Assembly: GCF_014284275.1 (NCBI RefSeq)
Contig: NZ_JACOFU010000005.1
Coordinates: forward strand, 124,001-188,000
Direction of reading: 5' to 3'
Origin: Affinundibacterium amnicola
GTDB taxonomy: Bacteria; Pseudomonadota; Gammaproteobacteria; Burkholderiales; Burkholderiaceae_D
DNA: 64,000 nt
A program made the translations under genes and the position numbers. Below, one piece after another: positions 42,502-50,621 of this stretch. The notes under the pieces are model-generated. The model did not search any database. It was not told the DNA's origin and was given only the letters and a program-made list of their open reading frames with translations. Positions within the stretch are counted from its first letter, which is position 1; the number at the start of each line of letters is the position of its first letter.

Positions 42502-43389
42502 TTAAACTTCCGTCTGATTTTGAACATCTGGTAAGAAATGATTTTGTTCCAACCAGACTCTGACATCATCAAATACCCGCAAGGCTTCTAATTCATTAAA
42601 AACTTCATGATAAAAACCCGGGTAGATGTGTGCCTTGACATAATGTGCATTTGAACTAGCTTGAATTTGCGCTAAAAAATTTTTTGCGCCTTGTGGGTTC
42701 ACTACCAAATCACCATCAGCAATCAATAATAAGCTTGGAATCTTTAGTTTTGTCGCATTACTTTTTACGTACTGCATCGTATTGAGCATGCTTTGAAATA
42801 AGCTGGCACTAATTCTGGCATGCACTAGAGGATCGTTTTGATATGCGGTCACAACCTCACTATCATGCGATAAGTAACGTCCATTGGTTCCATGTCCCAC
42901 CGCTAAATGTGGAATTAATACACGACTAATTTTGAACAAAAATTTTTCTAACCAACTAGTACGTACTGAAAAAGCGGGAGAAGAAAGGATTAAACCACTT
43001 AATGGTGTTAAACCTTCTAGCGCGAAACGCGTAGCAAACAAACCACCCATGCTATGCGCTAAGATCAATGGCGCTTGTTCTAATTGCTTTGCAAAATCAT
43101 TAATGACCAAACGCGTATCACGCAAAATCGCATCGACGTCAGGAATATCACCACGCCCACCGGCGGATTGCCCGTGTCCACGTTGATCAAAATTTCTAAC
43201 TTTAAAACCCAAGGTATTAAAAAACCGGGCGATGTGTACATAACGTCCTGAGTGTTCACCCAAGCCATGCATGATGACAATGCCTGGCGCATTTACTTGG
43301 TCTTTTACATCCCAATCACGAACAAATAAAGAAGTTCCATCTAAAGCATCGATCAAAAATTCTTTCGTATGTTCTACATGCGCGGTCAT
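42502..43389 (-). CDS. Alpha/beta hydrolase, monoacylglycerol-lipase-like
   Basis: The product is 295 aa from ATG 43389, 4 bp after the DUF1840 stop. Motifs are IVMHGLGEHSGRY (oxyanion region), NFDQRGHGQSAG, the nucleophile elbow LILAHSMGGLFATR (Ser), LLLIADGDLVVNP (Asp) and GFYHEVFNE (His). This is the Hydrolase_4/YvaM-type lysophospholipase and monoglyceride lipase group. It likely releases fatty acids from monoacylglycerols in the cytoplasm. It forms an operon with DUF1840. Confidence 0.85.
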   Translation of the reverse strand: MTAHVEHTKEFLIDALDGTSLFVRDWDVKDQVNAPGIVIMHGLGEHSGRYVHIARFFNTLGFKVRNFDQRGHGQSAGGRGDIPDVDAILRDTRLVINDFAKQLEQAPLILAHSMGGLFATRFALEGLTPLSGLILSSPAFSVRTSWLEKFLFKISRVLIPHLAVGHGTNGRYLSHDSEVVTAYQNDPLVHARISASLFQSMLNTMQYVKSNATKLKIPSLLLIADGDLVVNPQGAKNFLAQIQASSNAHYVKAHIYPGFYHEVFNELEALRVFDDVRVWLEQNHFLPDVQNQTEV

Positions 43390-43393
43390 GAAT

Positions 43394-43735
43394 TTACACT
43401 CCCCATAAAACATCTTCTTGTTTTTTATTCGCAGCTCTTAGCATGTCTAGAATAGGAAATAATCGCGCTGATAATGTTACCGTATCGCGTTTCTTTTTTT
43501 CAAATTCATCTAAGTCGGATTCATCGTCAGCATTGTCATTTAAGCTTTCTTGCTGTTTTCTGATTTGCTTATCTTCTTCAATTAATTTTTCTATTAGTGC
43601 AATCGCATTCGCACTTTCAGCAAAAGTAATCACACCGCGATGACTATCTTTACTTAATGCATCCAACACAAGTGCAATATGTTCTTTATACATAATCACT
43701 TCTGCCGCTGCTTTTGATTTAAAAATAATTAACAT
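43394..43735 (-). CDS. DUF1840 family protein
   Basis: The protein has 113 aa. MLIIFKSKAAAEVIMYKEHI at the start and LFPILDMLRAANKKQEDVLW at the end match the DUF1840 family, known mainly in betaproteobacteria. The middle is an acidic low-complexity helix (about 55-85). It has no known function. It lies 4 bp upstream of the lipase-like gene and is read with it. Confidence 0.8.
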   Translation of the reverse strand: MLIIFKSKAAAEVIMYKEHIALVLDALSKDSHRGVITFAESANAIALIEKLIEEDKQIRKQQESLNDNADDESDLDEFEKKKRDTVTLSARLFPILDMLRAANKKQEDVLWGV

Positions 43736-43785
43736 ACTGTCTTTCTAAAAGTACTGATAGAAAAAATTTGAATACCAAATTCATT

Positions 43786-44313
43786 TCAATTAAATTTAAT
43801 CGATCCAAAAAACATATCTGCCACTTCGGGTGTAATTGCTTGTTCATCACCCATCATCACCACTTGGATAATCCACGGACCATGTTGAACAAAGCGCGCA
43901 AGCATTTTGATCGTCTTTCCGCTTTGTGTTTTACCAATCGCTGTTAAGGTATTTTTAGGTGATTCAATCGGTGTAGGTTGAACAATAGTTCCTTGAATAT
44001 TTTTTAGCATCCCAACTTGCATCGCACTGAGAGCACGTTGCTGATGTTGAGTTTGTAGATTTTTGTCACTGTTCTCTAATTTTGCATAAGCGATTGCAAA
44101 ACTAATTTGATTTACATCAGCTGCCGTCATATAGAGTTTTACTTTAAGACCATCTAACTCGATATCTCTGCTATGACTTGCAGGCTTTCCCGGGAAAGTC
44201 GCAACAAATGGCGCATCGTTATTTCTAATCTCACGCCAATCAAATTGAGGACTACAAGCAGAAATGCTGAATATGCTTGTTATTAACAATAGATAACTGA
44301 TCAGTTTCTTCAT
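43786..44313 (-). CDS. Putative lipoprotein
   Basis: The protein has 175 aa. The signal peptide ends in a lipobox SISAC (Cys about 20), so the protein is predicted to be lipidated and held at the membrane facing the periplasm. The mature part starts SPQFDWREIRNNDAPFVATF, a beta-rich fold of unknown role. A stop-to-start gap of 50 bp separates it from the DUF1840 gene downstream, so co-transcription is possible. Confidence 0.65.
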   Translation of the reverse strand: MKKLISYLLLITSIFSISACSPQFDWREIRNNDAPFVATFPGKPASHSRDIELDGLKVKLYMTAADVNQISFAIAYAKLENSDKNLQTQHQQRALSAMQVGMLKNIQGTIVQPTPIESPKNTLTAIGKTQSGKTIKMLARFVQHGPWIIQVVMMGDEQAITPEVADMFFGSIKFN

Positions 44314-44704
44314 TATTTCTTACTTCCCTTGTTGTTCTCTTCTTTATTTTCTTTATCAGTGCTGATTTTTCAGGCAAAACGCCGAGCATAGTATTGAAGT
44401 TAAATCTAGCCTCCATTGTAGGTCATGCTCACTAAGAACTGACATCAATATTCCATGCATAGCGCTAAAAAACGCTATGACTAGCAATTGAACTAAACAA
44501 TTCTCGTTAATTCCTTTCTATTTGGTTTCCAACTCGTATCCATTTCGTATCCACTTATCGCTAAAAATTACCGTTGAGCTATACGTTTGTACGCTTAATC
44601 GCAGAAGCCTAGAGCGGTTTTTCTGCTGGTGCTACTGTGTAGTCATAGAAGTAGCAAAGATCATTCAATTTTTAAGTACAAACAAAAACTTGAGGAGAAA
44701 TAAA
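44314..44704. other. Divergent intergenic region with paired 9-bp direct repeats
   Basis: No gene is supported. TCGTATCCA occurs twice, at 44534-44542 and 44545-44553 (period 11), about 150 bp before the start of the two-component operon. TAGCG-N8-CGCTA lies at 44461-44478. LytTR-type regulators bind direct repeats, so self-regulation is possible, though the usual period is nearer 20. Confidence 0.4.
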
Positions 44705-45118
44705 ATGAATTCAAACAATACAGAAAACCAAACATTCGTTAGCAATGCCGTCGTATTAGAAACAACATCAATGAATTCTTCAGAAAATCCATCGACTACA
44801 GGGAGTAATACCATGAACTCAAACACTAAAAATCCAGTGCTCGAATTTGTTTTGAACGTGGCAGATACAGCTAAATATGTTTGGCAACGTTACGCAGAAT
44901 GGATTATCGATGTCTCTTGGGGAAAATTGTTTCTCGCTTGTTTATTGACCTTGATCGCTGGTGGTTTGTTATCACTACATGTTTTAGCGAATTGGTTGGT
45001 GATTGGTTCCTTATTGTTGAAGTGTTTTATCGGTAAAGATACTCCAGCGGAAACCGAAGCTCCAACAGAAACAAAGGCAGAAAAATCGACAGAAAAGAAA
45101 CCGGATGAGGAGAGCTAA
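44705..45118 (+). CDS. Small membrane protein at the head of the LytS/LytTR operon
   Basis: The product is 137 aa from ATG 44705, chosen for GAGGAG 8 bp upstream. The first 45 residues are Asn/Ser/Thr-rich. A membrane region follows (about 78-115, LFLACLLTLIAGGLLSLHVL then LVIGSLLLKCFIG), and the tail is Glu/Lys/Thr-rich. The segment before the membrane (VLEFVLNVADTAKYVWQR) resembles the corresponding part of the downstream kinase (VLLFMLDLIETSKVFWWKF), so the two may share origin or contact each other. The stop is 1 bp from the kinase start. Confidence 0.65.
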   Translation: MNSNNTENQTFVSNAVVLETTSMNSSENPSTTGSNTMNSNTKNPVLEFVLNVADTAKYVWQRYAEWIIDVSWGKLFLACLLTLIAGGLLSLHVLANWLVIGSLLLKCFIGKDTPAETEAPTETKAEKSTEKKPDEES

Positions 45119-45119
45119 C

Positions 45120-45995
45120 ATGAAAGCGGATGATAAAAACAAAGTACTTTTGTTCATGTTAGATCTGATCGAAACAAGTAAAGTATTTTGGTGGAAATTT
45201 TTTGATTGGTTGGCTGTCATTTCGTGGTCTTACCTGATTTTCGTTTCTTTCTTAGCGATGATTATCGGTGCCATTTTGGGTTTAGGTGGATTAATACCTT
45301 TCTTGGCTTTTGTATCGATCATGATCAAGAGTTTAGCGGGTGGTAAACGTAAAGCTGAATTGGTCGCCAGTGATGCTCTTACACGAGCAGACGTTGAAGC
45401 GCTAGAACGTCGTGTTTTAGAAGCAGAAATGGCGACCTTGCAAGCGCAAATTGAACCCCATTTTTTATTCAATACCTTGGCATTAATTGGACAATTAATT
45501 GAAACCGATCCACAACAAGCATCGATTGTTCATACCCATTTGATTAAGTACTTGCGTGCTGCATTACCGCAAATTCGCGAACAAGGTGGAGGTAAATTAG
45601 GACAGCAATTAGAATTGTCGCGTGCGTATTTAAATATTATGCAGGCACGTATGCAAGAACGTTTAACGTATCAGATTAGCTGTCCACCTGAGCTTACGCA
45701 TTTAGCTTTTCCATCGATGATGATACAAACTTTAGTTGAGAACGCGATTAAGCATGGTTTAGAGCCTAAAACGGATGGCGGCCATATTCATATTATCGCG
45801 CGTCAGGGTGAAGCGGAAGTTCAAGTTGAAGTCAGTGATAACGGTATTGGTTTTGATTTACATGCCGATGACGGCATAGGTTTAAGTAATATCCGTGAAC
45901 GTCTGAAAGTTCTGTATGGATTGAAAGCTAGTTTAGTAATTGAAGTTCCTGAAACCGGTGGCGCTAAATTGACCTTACATATTCCAAATACATAA
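45120..45995 (+). CDS. LytS/YehU-type sensor histidine kinase
   Basis: The product is 291 aa from ATG 45120 (GAGGAG 9 bp upstream). An N-terminal membrane region (about 27-70) is followed by a coiled coil and the His_kinase domain with QAQIEPHFLFNTLALIGQL (phosphorylated His about 117), then NAIKHGLEP (N-box) and DNGIGFDLH and GIGLSNIRERL. No periplasmic sensor is present, so the signal probably arises in the membrane or from the 137-aa partner. It phosphorylates the LytTR regulator whose start is 1 bp after its stop. Confidence 0.9.
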   Translation: MKADDKNKVLLFMLDLIETSKVFWWKFFDWLAVISWSYLIFVSFLAMIIGAILGLGGLIPFLAFVSIMIKSLAGGKRKAELVASDALTRADVEALERRVLEAEMATLQAQIEPHFLFNTLALIGQLIETDPQQASIVHTHLIKYLRAALPQIREQGGGKLGQQLELSRAYLNIMQARMQERLTYQISCPPELTHLAFPSMMIQTLVENAIKHGLEPKTDGGHIHIIARQGEAEVQVEVSDNGIGFDLHADDGIGLSNIRERLKVLYGLKASLVIEVPETGGAKLTLHIPNT

Positions 45996-45996
45996 T

Positions 45997-46806
45997 ATGA
46001 ATAAAATTACTGCCATGATTGTCGATGATGAAGCTCCAATGCGCTCACATCTACGTAGCAAACTAAAGCAAATTTGGCCAGAGCTGGAGATTATTGCCGA
46101 AGCTCAAAATGGTATTGTTGCGATAGAAGAAGCAGAGAAACTTCACCCTCAAATTATTTTTCTAGACATTCGTATGCCTGGAAAAAATGGCATAGAAGCG
46201 GCAGCACAGTTAGCAGAAAACGCGATTCTTATTTTTGTCACAGCTTACGATGAATATGCAATTCAAGCATTTGAACGTGGTGCGATGGATTATCTTTTAA
46301 AGCCTATTGATGTCGAACGTTTAGAGCAAACTTGCTTACGTCTAAAACAAAGAGTTTTAGAAAAATTTGCGGATAAAAAAAATAATGAAGAAGAAAAACC
46401 TGTCGCTAAATCAAATAATCAATCACAACAAGTCGAACAATTATTGACGCAACTGATGCTACAACAAGCACAACAAAAAGAATATCTACGTTGGATACAA
46501 GCCAGTGTTGGTAGCAGTTTGCGCATGATCAGTACCAAAGAAATTCTATTTTTTAAATCGGATGAAAAATATACTTTGGTACAAACAGAACAAGCAGAAT
46601 TTTTGATTCGAAAAACTTTAAAAGAATTAGAAGATGAATTAGATCCTAAAGAATTTTGGCGTATACATCGATCAGCTTTGGTTAGGGTGAGTGCTATTGC
46701 GGAAGTTACGCGGGATTTTCGTGGTCGACAAATGTTAGGTTTAAAAGGATGTTCCGAGAAACTCGAAGTGAGCCGCAATCATACCCATTTATTTCAACAA
46801 ATGTGA
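45997..46806 (+). CDS. LytTR-family response regulator
   Basis: The protein has 269 aa. The receiver (1-120) shows IVDDEAPMR, IIFLDIRMPGKNG (Asp about 57), FVTAYDEYA and LLKPI. A Gln-rich linker (about 140-160) leads to a LytTR DNA-binding domain with EILFFKSDEKYTLVQT, FWRIHRSALVRVSAI and GCSEKLEVSRNH. It controls genes through direct-repeat sites. It ends the three-gene operon, directly before origin-like module A. Confidence 0.92.
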   Translation: MNKITAMIVDDEAPMRSHLRSKLKQIWPELEIIAEAQNGIVAIEEAEKLHPQIIFLDIRMPGKNGIEAAAQLAENAILIFVTAYDEYAIQAFERGAMDYLLKPIDVERLEQTCLRLKQRVLEKFADKKNNEEEKPVAKSNNQSQQVEQLLTQLMLQQAQQKEYLRWIQASVGSSLRMISTKEILFFKSDEKYTLVQTEQAEFLIRKTLKELEDELDPKEFWRIHRSALVRVSAIAEVTRDFRGRQMLGLKGCSEKLEVSRNHTHLFQQM

Positions 46807-46860
46807 ATTATTTCAGCAGATTTTTTGATGAAGAAAAACAAGGTCTTTTTCTTTTAATTG

Positions 46861-47080
46861 AATAAGTTTATATATATGAATAGTAGTAGTTGTTAACGGC
46901 GACAAATTTTGTGGATAAGCTGAGTTTACTAATTAAAATCAAGGCGCTACAGAAAATATAAGTAGGCGGAAAATCTTTGTATGAACGCTCAACAATTTTT
47001 GTATAAGTTTTTTGACTTGGATAAGTAAGACAGTTCTACACAAAATCTGCAAAGCTTATCCACAGCTTTATCCACAAAAA
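46861..47080 (+). other. Origin-like module A (DnaA boxes and TAG repeats)
   Basis: Elements in order: AT tract TATATATA (46869-46877 region), TAGTAGTAG (46881-46889), GC-rich TTAACGGCGAC (46893-46903), perfect DnaA box TGTGGATAA (46910-46918), then perfect TTATCCACA boxes at 47056-47064 and 47068-47076. The order AT tract, DnaA-trio, GC-rich spacer, DnaA box is that of bacterial unwinding elements such as E. coli oriC left of R1. A 28-bp core (46893-46920) is identical in module B. Length of about 220 bp fits an oriC. Confidence 0.75.
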
Positions 47081-47119
47081 AATATTTTTTTCTTTCTTGT
47101 ATTTCTTCTGTTTGATGTT

Positions 47120-47905
47120 TCAATCGACTTGTATTTTTCGATTTTCAAAATAATTCTTCAAAATTTCCAAGGTATACGGCGCAGCGACGTTTTTTACAAA
47201 GCTTAAGAAATCAACATGCGCCGTTTCATCCGCACTATCAGAAATTGTTCTTAAAATCGCGAACGCTAAATCATGTTCGTCACAAACTTGCGCAATTGCT
47301 GCGCCTTCCATTTCTACCGCTAACAAATTAGGTAGCGCTTGCTTTAATTCTTTTAACACTTTGCTGTCGTGAATAAATTGATCGCCACTCGCGATTAATC
47401 CAGTATGCGATTTCACGTCTTGCAATTGAAATTCCGTGATTTGGCTCGCAGAAAAATGTTGATGCATGGTTTTAATGAACTGGTCAGTGGCATTTTGTAA
47501 GGCCATATGCAAATCTTGTTGTACAAAAAAACGTGATTTACCAGTTAACGGAATTTCAAAACGAGGAAACAAGGGCGAAGCATCCATATCGTGCTGTAGC
47601 AAGGTTTCAGCAATCACGATGTCTCCCACCTTTAACTGCGGATCAGCAGCGCCTGCAACGCCACTTAGAATCAGTTGATTCACTTGGAAATGATGAATCA
47701 AGAGATTTGTCGTACTTGCGGCTGCTACTTTTCCTATTCCGGCTAATACCATGACTACTGGATGTCCCCACAGCTCACCTTGTATGAAATTGCGTTTAGC
47801 AATTCGATGAACTGTTTTGTGTTGAATAAAGGCTTCTAATCCTTCTTGTTCTTCACGCATGGCAAAGATTAAGCCTGTGGTATTCGGTTTATTTGAAATA
47901 AGCAT
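47120..47905 (-). CDS. mtnN: 5'-methylthioadenosine/S-adenosylhomocysteine nucleosidase
   Basis: The protein has 261 aa. MtnN/Pfs features: GLIFAMREEQEGLEAF with the catalytic Glu near the start, VMVLAGIGKVAAA, LILSGVAGAADPQLKVGDIV, LLAVEMEGAAIAQVC (nucleoside-binding ME.A) and TISDSADETAHVDF with the catalytic Asp. It cleaves methylthioadenosine and S-adenosylhomocysteine to adenine and thioribose/ribosyl products, feeding methionine salvage and quorum-signal synthesis. It is flanked by the two origin-like modules; module B occupies its promoter region, so DnaA may influence its transcription. Confidence 0.9.
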   Translation of the reverse strand: MLISNKPNTTGLIFAMREEQEGLEAFIQHKTVHRIAKRNFIQGELWGHPVVMVLAGIGKVAAASTTNLLIHHFQVNQLILSGVAGAADPQLKVGDIVIAETLLQHDMDASPLFPRFEIPLTGKSRFFVQQDLHMALQNATDQFIKTMHQHFSASQITEFQLQDVKSHTGLIASGDQFIHDSKVLKELKQALPNLLAVEMEGAAIAQVCDEHDLAFAILRTISDSADETAHVDFLSFVKNVAAPYTLEILKNYFENRKIQVD

Positions 47906-47940
47906 GGTTTTTCAAAAGAAGAAGATAACAAGAACTTCGC

Positions 47941-48170
47941 TTTGTTTTGTATACATAAGGTATATATATACATAGTAGTAGTAGTTAACGGCGACAAATT
48001 TTGTGGATAAGCCGGTTTACTAACTTGAAATCAAGGATTTAGCGCAAGGATAAAGACTGGGACAATGCTTGTACAGAAAAAGAATAGATTCTGCATAAGA
48101 TTTGGACTGTGGAAAGCTCATGTGGTTTTGCACATAAGCTCCTCAAGATATACAAAGACTTATCCACAGA
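47941..48170 (+). other. Origin-like module B (DnaA boxes and TAG repeats)
   Basis: Elements repeat those of module A in the same direction: TATATATATA (47961-47970), TAG x4 (47973-47984), TTAACGGCGAC (47985-47995), TGTGGATAA (48002-48010) and TTATCCACA (48160-48168). The distance between first and last box is 158 bp, exactly as between 46910 and 47068 in module A. Sequence between the boxes differs, so boxes and spacing are conserved rather than the whole stretch. This points to selection for DnaA assembly. Confidence 0.75.
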
Positions 48171-48214
48171 CATTTATTAATATTTTTTTACTTATTTTTG
48201 ATGAATTTTGATTT

Positions 48215-49426
48215 TTAGCAGGATTTTTCGAATACAAATAAGGAACCGTATAAGGCACAGCGATCCTTATTTTGTAGCGCTTGGTTATGTAATGAATTTG
48301 TTTTCCAGTTCGTTTCTGTGGATTGGAAAACGATTTGTGGTAACGGCAATTGTGTTCCCAAACTGCGGATAAGGACTTTTGCACCTGGTGCGGAGCAACG
48401 ATTAATTTCTTGCCAGAGAGTTTTAATGTGGTCTGGATGTAGGTAATCGAGATGATCTTGTAACACGAAGGCATCAATGGATTGGGCACTTTGCTGTTGT
48501 AAAAAATCGATCAGCCGTTGTTGATGCGGATGAACACGGTGTGCATATTGACGTAGTTGTGGGAAAACTTCCTTTTGTAAATACAAGGGTAGGCTTTGTT
48601 GTTGCTGGATTTGGTAAGTTTGCCCTATGACTTGTTGTGCGAAATGGTTGTCGCTAATACTGAAATCACATAATAGACGTCGCAGTCTTTGTATCAAGAT
48701 GGGGGATATTTCTTCTTGATTCGCATTTTTGAGGCGCGTGATTTGGTTTTGACTAAAGCCAAGGCGATTCAAGACAAAGCGGCGTTGCATCAAAAATTGA
48801 AAATACTTATTTTGTAATGCGGGCAAAATGGTTTGTTCAAAGATCAGATTTTGTTGGGGTAAATCTTTAGCTTGCTGTAGTTTGTCGAAGCGGGCACCTA
48901 ATTGGCTCAACAGAAATCGTAGGCCGCGCAGGCTAGTATTGTAATAACCATGTTCTTGTAAATTTTTACTAAAGGCGTAATAGCGCGGGCGACCAAAAAG
49001 ATTACGTTTTTGCCAGTAATGACTAGCTTGTTCGGATAAGTTGGCACGCAAATGACGTTGGTAGCGTTTCAAATTATCACTTTGATGCGGTTGCGCCAAA
49101 AATTTAAGTACGGCATCGTAATCAGGTAAATGCATCAAGGCTTTCGCTTTAATCTCTAATAGCGCTAGTTGTGCCGGATTTTCATCGACGCAGTGAATTG
49201 CTGCGGGTTTTGTACTGAGATAAGCTAAAGCATGACAAGCACCAGCAGCGATCGTGACGATGTTAGCAGCTGGTTTGAGATTCAGCGCCAATAAATCAAT
49301 ATGGCTGTCAGCCCAAGTTTGCGATTGAATTAATTTGTGTTGCGGTTTTAGTTCAGCGAAGAATTTACTGGCTGAAAAGGAATCAAGAATCGTTGTTTTG
49401 CTGTGAAAGTAGGCTTTCGTATTCAT
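48215..49426 (-). CDS. DUF3419/BtaA-like amino-carboxypropyl transferase
   Basis: The protein has 403 aa. The DUF3419 pattern is visible: a SAM-binding start VTIAAGACHALAYLSTKPAA, VDENPAQLALLEIK, then RYYAFSKNLQEHGYYNTSLR and, late, LQDHLDYLHPDHIKTLWQEI and CSAPGAKVLIRS. BtaA transfers the 3-amino-3-carboxypropyl group of SAM to diacylglycerol, the first step of betaine-lipid synthesis, used for phosphate sparing. No BtaB N-methyltransferase lies next to it, so the product may end at another step or the role differs. Confidence 0.75.
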   Translation of the reverse strand: MNTKAYFHSKTTILDSFSASKFFAELKPQHKLIQSQTWADSHIDLLALNLKPAANIVTIAAGACHALAYLSTKPAAIHCVDENPAQLALLEIKAKALMHLPDYDAVLKFLAQPHQSDNLKRYQRHLRANLSEQASHYWQKRNLFGRPRYYAFSKNLQEHGYYNTSLRGLRFLLSQLGARFDKLQQAKDLPQQNLIFEQTILPALQNKYFQFLMQRRFVLNRLGFSQNQITRLKNANQEEISPILIQRLRRLLCDFSISDNHFAQQVIGQTYQIQQQQSLPLYLQKEVFPQLRQYAHRVHPHQQRLIDFLQQQSAQSIDAFVLQDHLDYLHPDHIKTLWQEINRCSAPGAKVLIRSLGTQLPLPQIVFQSTETNWKTNSLHNQALQNKDRCALYGSLFVFEKSC

Positions 49427-49546
49427 GATTTGTACCTGAGAGTTTGCTAGAAATGGAACTACTCTAGGCCGATCAGGTGACAGGTTTATGACAAAAATAA
49501 TGGGCTTCTGAATATTTGTAAAAGTGTATTTTTTTTGTTGGTTTAT

Positions 49547-50242
49547 TTATAGCTGTCCACAGCTTACGGGAAGCGGTGGTGGGGATAATTCTAATTTCTC
49601 GCCAGCCTTGGGGTGTCGTACACAATAGGTACCAAACGGTGTTTTAACTTTGCTCACCGGTCTGCCATCATAGGCAAATTTTTTCTCGATAACGACGCCT
49701 TCCGTTTGACTTTGTGCCATGCCAGCTAAGGTATTCGAAAACTTCTTCATCTTCTCACTGCTACTTTTAATGTCAGGGCGGAAGTTTTTTTCTTGCTTTA
49801 GAAAGTCGTCTTTCAAACTCAAACTTAATTCACGTATGTTTTTTTGTAGTGCTGGAGCTGTAGGAGCTGGCACTGAAAGAGTATCAGGTTCGGATATTGG
49901 TACAGGTGTTTGGGTTTTTGTGGTGATTCGCTCAGCTTGAATTATTGGTTTTTTGTTAGCCGATGTGATTGTCGATCTTGGTTTGGCTTTTACTAAAGTT
50001 CTTTGTTGAGCGACTTCTGTAGTTGGTTTTTGCTGTGGTAATGCGAGTAGAAGCAATACTTTATCGTTATTGGTGATTTTATTTGATGATGATGCGCTTC
50101 TTTGCCAGATTAAAATTATGGCGATGTGTACCAGCAAAATCAGCAAAAAAGTCAGGTATTGATGAAAGCGATGTCTTTGCATAAGGTTTTTGATTGGAGT
50201 GACATTTGACGAACAATACATTTGAATCTGCTGAAAATACAT
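49547..50242 (-). CDS. Membrane-anchored Pro/Lys-rich protein, unknown
   Basis: The product is 231 aa from ATG 50242; later ATGs in frame are possible and no start has a good ribosome site. One membrane helix (about 30-50, YLTFLLILLVHIAIILIW) is followed by a Thr/Lys/Pro-rich periplasmic stretch (about 75-130) and a C-terminal segment with VCRHP-like TYCVRHPKAGEKLELSPPPL. The shape is like TonB or a cell-wall-spanning anchor, but no TonB C-terminal motif is seen. Function unknown. Confidence 0.6.
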   Translation of the reverse strand: MYFQQIQMYCSSNVTPIKNLMQRHRFHQYLTFLLILLVHIAIILIWQRSASSSNKITNNDKVLLLLALPQQKPTTEVAQQRTLVKAKPRSTITSANKKPIIQAERITTKTQTPVPISEPDTLSVPAPTAPALQKNIRELSLSLKDDFLKQEKNFRPDIKSSSEKMKKFSNTLAGMAQSQTEGVVIEKKFAYDGRPVSKVKTPFGTYCVRHPKAGEKLELSPPPLPVSCGQL

Positions 50243-50245
50243 CAA

Positions 50246-50621
50246 ATTATTAACAAACAGCGTAAATTAATTGACGTGAGTATAGAAGCTATTTAGGAGT
50301 TATTTAGGTAGATTTTGGGTCGAGAGTTTTTAGATAATCATTTACCTAAATCACTTTTTCAAAATAAGCAGATACTTTTTAGGGGTTTCGAAGAACAATA
50401 GTTGCCAATTCTAGCGCGTGATAAGACTTTGTATTTACTTGGGTTTTTGTGTAAAAAAATCAGGAACTGCCTGACACCATTTTAGTCTGATGGAACTAGC
50501 AAACTTGGCGTTTTCTGTTCTTGTGAGATTAGCAGGCTTGAGCGATACTGCGGGCTTGCTTATCCTCGTGTTTGGATAGGCAAATAAAATAATTACACTT
50601 AAAAAGAAAGGCAATACGGAG
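50246..50621. other. Intergenic region upstream of putP
   Basis: No gene is supported in 376 bp. An imperfect inverted repeat TTATCC-N7-GGATAG lies at about 50560-50580, 45-60 bp before the putP start, and a tandem GCAGGCTTG / GCGGGCTTG pair lies just upstream (about 50530-50558). These may be regulatory; no regulator can be named. Confidence 0.35.

Noticed and set aside
46861-47080. Treating the DnaA boxes as chance sequence in AT-rich DNA
   Set aside because: The perfect 9-mers are accompanied by ordered TAG repeats and GC-rich spacers and recur with identical 158-bp spacing.
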